Shown piece after piece: positions 45,121-53,318 of a stretch of DNA of 64,000 bases. The stretch is from Mongoliibacter ruber (GTDB taxonomy: Bacteria > Bacteroidota > Bacteroidia > Cytophagales > Cyclobacteriaceae). Numbering within the stretch: the stretch's first letter is position 1; each line of letters starts with the position of its first letter. Location: positions 335,648 through 399,647 of the forward strand of contig NZ_PVTR01000004.1 in the NCBI RefSeq assembly GCF_003003005.1, written 5' to 3'. Under the pieces are notes generated by a model. It worked only from the letters and a program-made list of their open reading frames with translations. It was not told the origin of the DNA and made no database searches. Both the position numbers and the translations under genes were made by a program.

Positions 45121-45864
45121 TTATTTTTGGGTAATCCTTGGGTTTAGTTCTACCTTTTTCCCCTGATTATTCCGAATTCTCATATTGACCAATTCCACAC
45201 TCAAAGAGAAGAACACTGCGAAGTAAATGTATCCTTTCGGAACTTCAACATGCAATCCTTCCACCAAAAGCATAAAGCCGATCAGAATCAGAAAAGACAA
45301 AGCAAGTATTTGTAAAGTAGGATTTTGGTTGATGAATTTGCTGATTTTACCAGCAGAAACCATCATCACGATCATCGCCAGAACTACGGCTACAATCATG
45401 ATCAAAACCTGGTCTACCAAACCAACCGCAGTCAGAATACTGTCAAATGAAAAGATGATGTCCAACAGGATGATTTGAAAAATCACCCTTGCCATACTTG
45501 AGGCAGAATTGGCTTTGATCTCTTCTGGTTTGCCCTCCATTTTGTGGTGAATTTCCAGCGTGGATTTGAACAGCAAAAACAATCCGCCAAAAGCCAAAAT
45601 CAGATCCTTGCCACTTAATTCAAAGCCGATCACAGAAAGTAAAGGCTCATTGAGCCTGATGATATAGGAAATGCCCAATAAAAGCCCAATCCGAAACAGC
45701 ATGGCAAAGCTTAGCCCCAAAACCCTGGCTTTACCTTGTTGGTGTTCCGGCAGTTTATTGGAAAGGATAGAGATAAAGATAATGTTGTCCACTCCTAGAA
45801 CGATCTCCAGAAATGTAAGCGTGGCCAAAGCCACCCAGGTTTCAGTAAGCAGGAAAATTTCCAT
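45121..45864 (-). CDS. TerC family integral membrane protein
   Basis: A 247-residue polytopic membrane protein. The motifs TFLEIVLGVDNIIFISIL near residue 17 and DIIFSFDSILTAVGL near 135, each with acidic residues inside a helix, identify the TerC family, which is linked to tellurite resistance and, in other bacteria, to manganese export that supplies secreted enzymes. Seven to eight membrane helices are predicted. It stands alone, 208 bp upstream of the small lipoprotein gene. Confidence 0.92.
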   Translation of the reverse strand: MEIFLLTETWVALATLTFLEIVLGVDNIIFISILSNKLPEHQQGKARVLGLSFAMLFRIGLLLGISYIIRLNEPLLSVIGFELSGKDLILAFGGLFLLFKSTLEIHHKMEGKPEEIKANSASSMARVIFQIILLDIIFSFDSILTAVGLVDQVLIMIVAVVLAMIVMMVSAGKISKFINQNPTLQILALSFLILIGFMLLVEGLHVEVPKGYIYFAVFFSLSVELVNMRIRNNQGKKVELNPRITQK

Positions 45865-45998
45865 GACAATCTAAACTGTATTTTGTTACGGAGTTTTATA
45901 ACAAGGGGATATCAACTATCCCCCTGTCAAATTATAGAACTGTATCCTTTTCGGTATTGGATTCCAAAAAATCCATTCGTGTGAACAGGATACAAAAT

Positions 45999-46544
45999 TT
46001 AAGCTACTGCCAGCAAAGGGTTGGAGTTGCTCCCTCTACTTTTCTTTAAGACTGAATTGACTTGGTCTTGCCATTTTTTAGCCAAGACAGTCTCGCCCAA
46101 AAGATCAGAGTACTTCTCTCCATCATAAAACTCAAGTATATGCCTGACATTTCCTGAGGCATCTATGAGCTCCAAAGTCAGCTGGTCAATGACCTTTCGC
46201 TTTGATTCTTTCTCCCCAAGGATCCTGGATGATTCTCTGATTTTCGCATAGTTGATATCTTTCAGGTCAATGATATCATTGCTGAACTGCTCAGAACCCG
46301 TTGCGTAAACCAGTTTCATCTGTGAGGAGTCTATACCCATATAATAGAAGCCTCTCCAAAAATCAAAATCATTGATCCAAAGACTGTTTTCTTCAAGAAA
46401 TTTATTCAGCGTTAAGGCTTTTCTAAGCCTCGTTTTTTTCACCCTCAAATATTGGATATAAAAGGGGGCAATAAATGCCAAAATTGCTGCAGCGGCAATC
46501 AGTATGGATGGAATATCTATTTCAAACATGATACTAGAAGTCAT
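45999..46544 (-). CDS. hypothetical membrane-anchored protein
   Basis: A 181-residue protein with one N-terminal membrane segment (IPSILIAAAAILAFIAPFYIQYL) followed by a cytoplasmic domain with beta-rich pattern (KLVYATGSEQFSNDIIDLKDINYAKIRESS, then VIDQLTLELIDASGNVRHILEFYD), resembling a PH-like fold. I do not recognise a named family. It stands alone. Confidence 0.65.
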   Translation of the reverse strand: MTSSIMFEIDIPSILIAAAAILAFIAPFYIQYLRVKKTRLRKALTLNKFLEENSLWINDFDFWRGFYYMGIDSSQMKLVYATGSEQFSNDIIDLKDINYAKIRESSRILGEKESKRKVIDQLTLELIDASGNVRHILEFYDGEKYSDLLGETVLAKKWQDQVNSVLKKSRGSNSNPLLAVA

Positions 46545-46651
46545 TGGACAGCCATAACTGGCTGTCAGGTTAGAATTTGGAAATTGAAAGGCAGTCAGAA
46601 TACGTGTTTCTGACTTTAAAAATCACCCTCACAGAAAGAGGGATTCATATT

Positions 46652-47011
46652 CTACCAAAAATAATGACTTGGAAATTTGAGTTCCTTGATGCCAAAAGCC
46701 ACAAAGACACGCGCGGTAATTTCTATCCGGCATTTGATAAATGATGCCAAGCAGTAAGCATGTGCAATATAAGTATCAAAGTAGGGGTTTTCACCTGAAT
46801 ACTCTTTCTGGGAAGGTGCTGATGTCAGGTCTGCACTGATAACTGCATTATCGACATCAAAATTTTCCCAAAAAGAAACAGCGGAAATGGTATTTTTACT
46901 TTCAGCACCTGAAAAATCTATTGGTTGGTGAATGATGGGAAAAATCAATGCAAGGACTATAAAATATAGCCCCATGGAAAACCCAAACAATTGTCTTAAA
47001 AGTAATGCCAT
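46652..47011 (-). CDS. hypothetical exported protein
   Basis: A 119-residue protein with a long N-terminal hydrophobic segment (residues 9-28). The remainder has two cysteines near YCLASFIKC and no recognised motif. It might be a small secreted protein or a degenerate gene. It follows the same direction as the gene at 45999, 107 bp away. Confidence 0.5.
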   Translation of the reverse strand: MALLLRQLFGFSMGLYFIVLALIFPIIHQPIDFSGAESKNTISAVSFWENFDVDNAVISADLTSAPSQKEYSGENPYFDTYIAHAYCLASFIKCRIEITARVFVAFGIKELKFPSHYFW

Positions 47012-47700
47012 TTTACGGTGAAGAACTCATTCTTATAATGACAAAACTAATACCAAGATTTATCAAAAATATAGTCCTTTGAAAATAAAGTTTCACCCTG
47101 TCCTAACTAAAATTAATTGATACTGGCGTTCATGCTTTATTATAGATTTAACAAATGAAAAACAGTAGAATATAAGTTATGTTTCCCTTTGAATTCTTAA
47201 GCTTTATAAGTGCTATTCCCTGTGACTTTGAAAGTATTTAACTTAGCCTAAAAATTCCCAAAAGACTAAATATTAAAACATTAGTGAAAGAGTTGAAAAA
47301 AAGGGTGTGAAAGTTTGTGTGAAGCTGTGGGTTTTACTTTTTGTGCATTTGTTCCTATCAGTGTATTTGGGTTTTCTATTGGAAAAAAAGGACAATGATA
47401 AACTCTAAGTGTCGGGCTTAGTTATTCTTCATTTGATGATTCACTTCAGATCCGACCACTGCTTTGAATGGGTGTTCTTGAGGCTAATACAATTCAAGCA
47501 ACTTTCCCTCAATGACTGAAAAAGGGGTCTCCTCTGCTTTCTAGAAACGGACAGATATACAAGATATAATCTTCTACCACTTCTATCACCAGGAATCTAT
47601 TGGGAAGATGAAACGATGGTAATTTTCTTCAATTTTTAGCCTCCTTCTGAGTTCAAGTGTAAATATTACCCTCGTTCAACTCTTTCAACATCTCATATTT

Positions 47701-47720
47701 TTATATCTAAAAGCATATAA
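47701..47720. promoter_or_regulatory. HipB-type operator 1
   Basis: TTATAT-N8-ATATAA inverted repeat, matching operator 2 at 17 of 20 bases and lying exactly 80 bp upstream of it. The spacing of arms is like the HipB TATCC-N8-GGATA sites. Confidence 0.55.
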
Positions 47721-47765
47721 AAATAATTATATGGCATAAATTATACTCTTTCACATATAATCGTA

Positions 47766-47773
47766 TATATTTG
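47766..47773 (+). promoter_or_regulatory. -7 box of the HipB-like gene
   Basis: TATATTTG is a perfect TAnnTTTG box 27 bp upstream of the ATG. No clear -33 TTTG is seen at the usual distance. Confidence 0.45.
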
Positions 47774-47780
47774 TTCTAAA

Positions 47781-47800
47781 TTATATCTAACTACATATAA
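47781..47800. promoter_or_regulatory. HipB-type operator 2 overlapping the start codon
   Basis: TTATATCTAACTACATATAA is a TTATAT-N8-ATATAA inverted repeat reaching into the ATG. Binding here would block both transcription and ribosome access. Confidence 0.55.
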
Positions 47801-48030
47801 TGAAAAAACTTGCAGCCTTTGTAAAGGAACGAAGAAAGGAAACAGGAATGACCCAGGAGGAGTTTGCAGAACGTTCTGGAGTAGCCTTGACAGTGATCAG
47901 AAAGATAGAACAAGGAAAGACCAATCTCAACTTGGATAAGGTCAACCTGGTACTCAAGATGTTTGGTCACGAGCTGGCCCCGGTAAACAGTAAAACTTTG
48001 AACGATGAGACAAGCGGAGATTTACTATAA
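47800..48030 (+). CDS. hipB: HipB-like HTH transcriptional regulator
   Basis: A 76-residue XRE-type HTH protein (KLAAFVKERRKETGMTQEEFAERSGVALTVIRKIEQGKTNLNLDKVNLVLKMFGHELAPV) with the C-terminal length and pattern of HipB antitoxins. Its start overlaps one TTATAT-N8-ATATAA site and another lies 80 bp upstream, which suggests autoregulation. In intact loci the overlapping next gene is hipA; here only a short hipA stub follows, so the antitoxin is orphan. Confidence 0.85.
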   Translation: MKKLAAFVKERRKETGMTQEEFAERSGVALTVIRKIEQGKTNLNLDKVNLVLKMFGHELAPVNSKTLNDETSGDLL

Positions 48031-48139
48031 AGATATTCTGGCAGGAGTATGCTCCGGATTGCAGAGGAACTTAAATAAAAAAAGTCCAACACGTTGCGTT
48101 AAGCTTCAATTATGCAGAGGAGGAGAGAACGAAGCGTGA
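48005..48139 (+). pseudogene. hipA start fragment
   Basis: An ATG overlapping the end of the HipB-like gene begins MRQAEIYYKDILAG, which matches the N-terminus of HipA (the small N-terminal domain, MR.AE(V/I)YY.G.LAG). After about 14 codons the similarity stops and the frame runs through unrelated sequence to TGA at 48137. The kinase is absent. The break lies close to a tRNA-Ser-like direct repeat. Confidence 0.65.
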
Positions 48140-48175
48140 AAAAAAATGTCCAGTGGAAATTTTTAGCTGAAGACC
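48131..48175 (+). repeat. dispersed repeat, copy 2
   Basis: AAAATGTCC followed by AGTGGAAATTTTTAGC and GAAG matches copy 1 at 42088-42130 on the other strand. It lies between the hipA stub and tRNA-Ser. Confidence 0.7.
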
Positions 48176-48210
48176 AGCATACAGCGCCGCTCCCTGCAAC
48201 TAGAAACGAA

Positions 48211-48236
48211 AATAGCCTAGCTTTCGCTAGGCTATT
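48211..48236 (-). terminator. terminator of tRNA-Ser
   Basis: Perfect 11-bp stem AATAGCCTAGC / GCTAGGCTATT with loop TTTC. On the minus strand a T-rich stretch (TTTTCGTTTC) follows. It lies just past the 3' end of the tRNA. Confidence 0.8.
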
Positions 48237-48242
48237 TAGTTG

Positions 48243-48327
48243 CAGAGGAGGAGGGATTCGAACCCCCGGTACCTTGCGGTACAACGGTTTTCAAGACCGC
48301 CGCATTCGACCACTCTGCCACTCCTCT
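48243..48327 (-). tRNA. tRNA-Ser (UGA)
   Basis: An 85-nt cloverleaf on the minus strand. The acceptor stem is AGAGGAG / CTCCTCT, the D region is GCAGAGTGGTCGAATGC, the anticodon loop is CTTGAAA with anticodon TGA, there is a long variable arm (GTACCGCAAGGTAC) as in class II tRNAs, and the T arm contains GGTTCGAATCC. The genome continues with CA after the discriminator G, so CCA is not fully encoded. Confidence 0.95.
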
Positions 48328-48632
48328 AGGTCTACTTGTATTTAATTTGACTTCTTTTCATGACCACCGCCCCCGATAGATATTGGGAGACCACTTTGCC
48401 ACTTCTTTATTATTTGCGTAAAACTCGTTCGCTTTACGGATTGCAAATGTAGTCTTTAACTTTGATTTTGCAAACCTACTTACCTCAAAAAATCTCCAGA
48501 ATTCTTTAAATACTTGATTTCCTGAATTTTTAATTTCAAATCCTCACGAGCTCCGAAACTTTCTCGTACTCCACCTTGGACCAATTTATAGAGTTTTATC
48601 CACAACAAGCTCTCCAAAATCCTCAGCCTTGT
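48328..48632. other. 305-bp spacer with tRNA-Ser relic
   Basis: At 48389-48408 GACCACTTTGCCACTTCTTT matches the 5' end of the tRNA-Ser (48308-48327) at 17 of 20 bases, suggesting a decayed second copy. The rest holds no recognisable gene. Confidence 0.4.
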
Positions 48633-48893
48633 TCAATAACAAAGATTGAATTTAGGATCGGGATAAAAATCTGCCTCACCTAAGCCGATTTCCAGGTACG
48701 GAACATCGCTAAATCCGTCTCCTTCTCTCCATATACTACCCGGTAAACTGGAAGCTGAAATGACAATGCCAGTATGCCAGCTGATACTGCTCACATAAAT
48801 AACATGTTTGTCTTTGGTCACTTTCTGAGCATTTACAGGGACAGCAAAACCAAGAAAGAACATTGTCCAAAAATAGCATGCAAATTTTCCCAT
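48633..48893 (-). pseudogene. truncated DUF2459 family protein
   Basis: An 86-residue frame with a signal peptide (cleavage after VNA) and the beginning of the DUF2459 pattern (HVIYVSSISWHTGIVISASSLPG, then YLEIGLGEADFYPDPKFNL). Family proteins are about 200 residues or more; here the stop TAA-side comes right after FNLCY, so the C-terminal half is missing. It is probably a pseudogene. Confidence 0.6.
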
Positions 48894-49123
48894 GGTAGTT
48901 TATCCTTACATAACACGGTTTTTGAGGTTCAATTCATGATTTATAATTCGCCTTACATCACCAAACCAAGATCAAAAAACAAAAAGCCTGTCAATGGGGT
49001 TTTCTGGGGCATTTGTCTATTTGTAGAATTTCAAGATTACACATTTTCTTCTAATATCCCCATAAAAACAAAACCTTCTCCTGTTTTTTACTTATATTAT
49101 AGTACAACCAAACGATCATCGCC

Positions 49124-49741
49124 ATGAAATCGAATAGTATGATAGCTTTCCTCCGCACAATGATTTCAATATGTGAGATTCCATCTGACCATAAAAAATC
49201 AATTAGAAACCAGGTGAAAACCCAAGTATTAACCTTGTGCTTTTCTGTGATTTTTGGCTTGCTTTCTGCCCAAACTGTCCAGACTTTTAATACCCAAAAT
49301 GGTATCACTTCGATTTTCCCAAATCAAACCATCAAGAATGTAGCTCCTAACACGCAGAATGTCTATAGCCACAACAATTATGGTATTCAGGAAATATTCC
49401 CTTCTCAGGTTATCAAAACAAATCCACAGAATGGTGTCAAACAGGTGTTTAATACCAATAATGGCATACCTGAAATTACTCCTGCGCAAGTGATCAAACC
49501 AAATCACTATGGAGGATTTGACGTATTCGAAACATCAAATGGTATCCCTGATATCAGTCCGAGCAAAACCATTAAGTCCGATCCTTTTGGCACCTTAATG
49601 GTGCACCCCACCCAAAATGGTATTCAAAGCCTAGCCCCTTCTCAAGCTATTGTTCCGACCAGCAACGGCTTTGATATAGTGCAGTACAAAAGTGGTCTGC
49701 CGGAATTGTTCCCCAGTAAATCTATCAAAATAAAAGATTGA
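49124..49741 (+). CDS. secreted protein of ~26-residue NGI-type repeats
   Basis: A 205-residue protein. A hydrophobic segment at residues about 34-48 (VLTLCFSVIFGLLSAQ) acts as a signal peptide, preceded by an unusually long basic N-terminus, so the true start may be internal or differ. Residues 53-205 consist of six repeats with the pattern NGI..I.P...IK (for example FNTNNGIPEITPAQVIK, FETSNGIPDISPSKTIK). They could form a beta solenoid. I know no family for it. A good terminator follows. Confidence 0.7.
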   Translation: MKSNSMIAFLRTMISICEIPSDHKKSIRNQVKTQVLTLCFSVIFGLLSAQTVQTFNTQNGITSIFPNQTIKNVAPNTQNVYSHNNYGIQEIFPSQVIKTNPQNGVKQVFNTNNGIPEITPAQVIKPNHYGGFDVFETSNGIPDISPSKTIKSDPFGTLMVHPTQNGIQSLAPSQAIVPTSNGFDIVQYKSGLPELFPSKSIKIKD

Positions 49742-49761
49742 AGTTGAAAGGTGTAAACAAC

Positions 49762-49798
49762 AAAACCCGTCTGCAGCGGAGGCTGAAACGGGTTTTTT
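49762..49798 (+). terminator. terminator of the NGI-repeat gene
   Basis: Stem AAAACCCGT / ACGGGTTTT with a 17-base loop, followed by further T residues. Confidence 0.8.
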
Positions 49799-49824
49799 CA
49801 TTATGTAATCAGGGTGATTAAATA

Positions 49825-50043
49825 CTACTTAAGAGAGGCCAATGCCTTTTTCTCTTCTGTCAGGGACTTGAAGTATAGGTAAATAAATCCCATTTGAGGA
49901 ACTGCCAACAATAAAATTGCTGGAACCAATGCTTGGGAACCTAATCCCATTTCAATACCAAGCGCTTTGCTAATTGAGAAAATCGTAATGACCGCTACCA
50001 ATGCAAACATGTTGGCAAAGATCAATTTTGTTGTGTTTTTCAT
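49825..50043 (-). CDS. small two-helix membrane protein
   Basis: A 72-residue protein with two membrane segments (residues 7-27 and 38-58) and a charged C-terminus (KSLTEEKKALASLK). I recognise no family. It is preceded by an AT-rich region and convergent with the NGI-repeat gene. Confidence 0.65.
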   Translation of the reverse strand: MKNTTKLIFANMFALVAVITIFSISKALGIEMGLGSQALVPAILLLAVPQMGFIYLYFKSLTEEKKALASLK

Positions 50044-50314
50044 AGTGGATTAAATTTTATTGGGTGATCGTCCGTAAAAGACATAGACTCAATCTTTTAT
50101 TTCCAAGGGCTAAGATGATACAAAAAAATCAATAAAAAAATTATTTATTACTTGAAATCAACCTATAAGAACTGCTGAAAATGAGCGAGTTAAAAAAAAT
50201 GCATTTTGAATTTTAAAAACTGTAAATGGTACTTCATTTCAAGCATTTTGATTTTTTAAACTATTTTCAGAAAAAAAATAAAACCTAACACATTGGTTTT
50301 CATCACTTTCTGCT

Positions 50315-50554
50315 TTACCTCCTTTTCAAGGACTTAAGGTAGAGCTCCTCCACTTTTTTTCTTGCCCAATCGGTCTTACGCAAAAACTTCAAACTAGAAT
50401 TGATCGAAGGCTCATGGGTAAAGCAACGGATACTGATCCTTTCGCCAAGTTCTTCCCATCCATATTTGTTTACCAAATGCTCCAAAATATCAATCAGACG
50501 CACTCCATGTAGGGGATTGTTAGGCTGTTTTTCTTGATGATTTTCCATACTCAA
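50315..50554 (-). CDS. VF530 family DNA-binding protein
   Basis: A 79-residue protein with the complete VF530/DUF2132 signature: [29 protein letters not shown], then [32 protein letters not shown]. The family has a small helical DNA-binding-like fold. It lies 26 bp after the DUF5916 gene in the same direction and may be co-transcribed with it. Confidence 0.92.
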   Translation of the reverse strand: MSMENHQEKQPNNPLHGVRLIDILEHLVNKYGWEELGERISIRCFTHEPSINSSLKFLRKTDWARKKVEELYLKSLKRR

Positions 50555-50580
50555 AGCTAATCAATCCTTCGCATTCTCCC

Positions 50581-52755
50581 TTACAAATTCCACCAATAGG
50601 TGAATTTCAATGCCACTGAACGATCTTTGGCATAAAATGGGGCAGGCAGGTAATTGTCAGTCACTACCAGGAAGATATCTGAAGCGGGTGCAAATCGCCA
50701 CTGCAAGCGGGCATTGAGATTGATATTCTCAATTTGTTCATTGTATTGCACAAAGGTGGTGATGAAAAACTTATTGGTCAAGGTCAAATCCATCCTAGGT
50801 CCCACCAACCAAAAAGAAGTCACTGACCAAGGTTCCGGCAAGTGAATCTCATTGTAGTTGGCGCTCATCGTAAGGCTGAAGTAAGGCTGAAACCTGTACC
50901 CCATCTCTCCGGCCACGTTGTACCTGTCACCGTCTGCAAAATAACCTCCCACCCTTCCTGATACTGCATAAGTGAATATACTCTGAGGTTTAGAGGTGAA
51001 TTCTCCACCCAAGGAGTACCATTGATGATCCGTTCCCGCTTCTAATTGCTGTCCGGAAAAATTGGTAGGATCAAATGGTCTTTGTAATTGAATATAGTCA
51101 TACGCTCCCCATACAAATAGATTACTCTGACTCCTAAAACGTACCCGGTAGACCATGAAAGACTCATTATCGGTGAGTTGCCAATTGGTATTGTAAAAAA
51201 GGTTGACATTCAATTCAGGCCCATGACTTAGAATATGTTTACTCTTTGGGAAAAAGAGGTAGCCAACACTAGGACTGGCTTTGTAAAATCCTGTTCGGGG
51301 CACAAACCCCACCTCTGCTGTGTAGTTCTCGGACACATATTCATGCCTCCAGTTCCAAGTCAGGTTTCCCGAAGCATATCGAAGGTTGGAAGCATAAGCA
51401 ACACCTCGACCCTGAATGGGGCTAAAGGAATTCAATACAAATGCTTTTCCTGTCCAAAGGTTATTCGAAGAAGCATAATTAAACTCCAATCCTAAGTTCC
51501 GGTTGTATTCACTGAATCTCCTGTCCTCACCAAGACCGGGGTCAAATGCTGCTGATTGCCTGTTCACAATGATGGCTCCTATATTTGATCTGGAAAAAAC
51601 CCTCCTTTGCAGTGAAATAACCGAATAATTCTGACCTCCAAGGTTATTTTCGGGCACTGCGGCAGTCTGCATACTCATCGCCCCTACCCTCCAGTCTTTA
51701 TTGACCCTACCACTCAGCCTTGCCCCTCCAATGATCGGAGCATCCAAGCCTACCCTTCGGGAAAAGAATGGGCGGACTGTTTCATACCCGAAATTCCCGA
51801 AAATGTCACCGTTTTCGAGAAAGAATTGTCTTCTTTCAGGAAAGAACAATTCAAAGCGCTCCAAGTTGGTGACTTGTCTGTCTACTTCTACCTGAGAAAA
51901 ATCGGGATTGACAGTCAAGTCCAGGTTTAGTGAAGAACTTAATCCGATTTTGGCATCCATTCCAAAGGAGTTTCTGTAATCAGCGGACTGACCTTCTTGG
52001 ATATTCCTGTTCATTCCTCCTAAGGCATAAGGTATCACTGATACATTTGGACCAGGTGAAGGTGGTGGATTGTCCCATACCAAAACTCCTGTGTAGGCTA
52101 AAGAGGCCGATGGGAACTGACGAGGAACAGGAGCCCAACCTGATTTTTCGGTAGTTTTCAAATCCATCCGGCTAAAGTTGATACCCCACTCTGTGATGCC
52201 GTCTTTGTAGCGAATTGATTTAAAAGGAATGGCAGCCTCAAACACCCATTTATCATCGTAATTTTGGACTTTTGAAACCCACTTATTGTCCCAACTCAAG
52301 TCAATCTGCCCTCCATTAAACATGATACCATCCCACTGCGCACCTGCAGCATTGGCACCAAATGAGAACCCATTCAACTGATCATCGAAGGGATCTAAAA
52401 ACAATAAGAAGTTGTCGTTTTTCCCGAAAGAAAAATCCCTGCGCAGCGACTCAACCATGTATGGTCCATCGACGGCATGGAAATTTTCAACCAGAAGATA
52501 TAAATGTTTGTCATCGTAGGCCATTCTGACATCCGTGCGAACATTAGAATAGGATGTGTCCATGGGGATGATCATAAAAAAATCGGTGGCAATTTCAGCG
52601 TCTGCCCAAGTCTTTTCGTCAATTATGCCATCGATAATAACGGGATCTGAGATTTCTTTGATGTGTAACCTATAATCAGAATTGATCTTTCGCTGGGCAC
52701 TTACTGAGGCAATAAAGGTGACGAGTGTAAAAACCAATAAAATGGCTTTTTTCAT
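50581..52755 (-). CDS. DUF5916 outer-membrane protein with CBM9-like domain
   Basis: A 724-residue protein with a signal peptide (cleavage after VSAQ). Residues about 30-230 are a CBM9-like domain (DPVIIDGIIDEKTWADAE, YDDKHLYLLVEN, ESLRRDFSFGKNDNFLLFLDPF, WVFEAAIPFKSIRY). The rest is the DUF5916 beta-barrel (LNLDLTVNPDFSQVEVD, then NLERFELFFPERRQFFLEN). It is common in Bacteroidota outer membranes; transport or binding of oligosaccharides or other ligands is suspected. Its substrate is unknown. Confidence 0.9.
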   Translation of the reverse strand: MKKAILLVFTLVTFIASVSAQRKINSDYRLHIKEISDPVIIDGIIDEKTWADAEIATDFFMIIPMDTSYSNVRTDVRMAYDDKHLYLLVENFHAVDGPYMVESLRRDFSFGKNDNFLLFLDPFDDQLNGFSFGANAAGAQWDGIMFNGGQIDLSWDNKWVSKVQNYDDKWVFEAAIPFKSIRYKDGITEWGINFSRMDLKTTEKSGWAPVPRQFPSASLAYTGVLVWDNPPPSPGPNVSVIPYALGGMNRNIQEGQSADYRNSFGMDAKIGLSSSLNLDLTVNPDFSQVEVDRQVTNLERFELFFPERRQFFLENGDIFGNFGYETVRPFFSRRVGLDAPIIGGARLSGRVNKDWRVGAMSMQTAAVPENNLGGQNYSVISLQRRVFSRSNIGAIIVNRQSAAFDPGLGEDRRFSEYNRNLGLEFNYASSNNLWTGKAFVLNSFSPIQGRGVAYASNLRYASGNLTWNWRHEYVSENYTAEVGFVPRTGFYKASPSVGYLFFPKSKHILSHGPELNVNLFYNTNWQLTDNESFMVYRVRFRSQSNLFVWGAYDYIQLQRPFDPTNFSGQQLEAGTDHQWYSLGGEFTSKPQSIFTYAVSGRVGGYFADGDRYNVAGEMGYRFQPYFSLTMSANYNEIHLPEPWSVTSFWLVGPRMDLTLTNKFFITTFVQYNEQIENINLNARLQWRFAPASDIFLVVTDNYLPAPFYAKDRSVALKFTYWWNL

Positions 52756-53038
52756 AATGGCTATGGTGGGTTTTAATTGAAATCAAAAGTATAAAGTATG
52801 TTTTTTACTTGATTGATTTTTTTGCAAAAGTCACCATGTTGGTAAGGATGGAAAATATAAGGGCTGAATCTTGTTTCTCCTTTTTGAATCAGACGCTCTT
52901 TTTCAGGTCGGATGGGAATACCTGATTAGTCCGTGTTTTAATGTTTTTTTTCACTGATTAGATTGGGAAAATGCGGTTGAAAATAAAAAAAGAATTATTC
53001 TCTTTAAAAATTGAATTTTTTGATTCGAAAACCTAAAA

Positions 53039-53060
53039 AAATACCCTCTACAGGGTATTT
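53039..53060 (-). terminator. terminator-like hairpin downstream of the EcsC gene
   Basis: Perfect 9-bp stem AAATACCCT / AGGGTATTT with loop CTAC; on the minus strand T7 follows. It lies about 260 bp past the EcsC stop. Confidence 0.6.
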
Positions 53061-53124
53061 CAAGGTTTTTGGGCTTTGCTTATCTTTATTACATCTTATT
53101 CCATTTTTTAGTCACGGTTTTTTT

Positions 53125-53160
53125 AGAGGGAAGTGTTGCTAGCATCGCTTCCCTCTTTTT
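53125..53160 (+). terminator. orphan plus-strand terminator
   Basis: AGAGGGAAG / CTTCCCTCT stem with an inner GCTAGC palindrome, followed by TTTTT on the plus strand. No plus-strand gene is upstream within the region. Confidence 0.65.
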
Positions 53161-53318
53161 ATGCCTTTAGACTTCTCTGGCAACAATCTCATTGATCGTT
53201 TTAGTAAAAACTGCCTAAGGTCGGCAGGTATCAGACAGACTCTAGTATGAATTAGTATTCAAATAAACTACTTAGCTTTCATTACAAAATTTCGGGTATC
53301 ATTATGCAATTGTCAGCT

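Larger units (their letters stand above)
47012..47799. other. 788-bp intergenic region before the HipB-like gene
   Basis: No intact gene. A minus-strand stretch near 47500-47620 has a 40-codon protein-like frame (FLVIEVVEDYILYICPFLESRGDPFFSH) flanked by stops, probably a remnant. The last 100 bp are the control region of the HipB-like gene, with a -7 box and repeated operators listed separately. Confidence 0.45.
52756..53318. other. 563-bp intergenic region with two hairpins
   Basis: No protein-coding gene. It has a minus-strand terminator (53039-53060) and a plus-strand terminator-like hairpin (53125-53160), listed separately. The latter has no plus-strand gene upstream, so a small RNA may be made here. 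Confidence 0.5.

Noticed and set aside
47701..47800. TTATAT/ATATAA repeats as a CRISPR array
   Set aside because: Only two copies, 80 bp apart, AT-rich and tied to an HTH gene; no cas genes.
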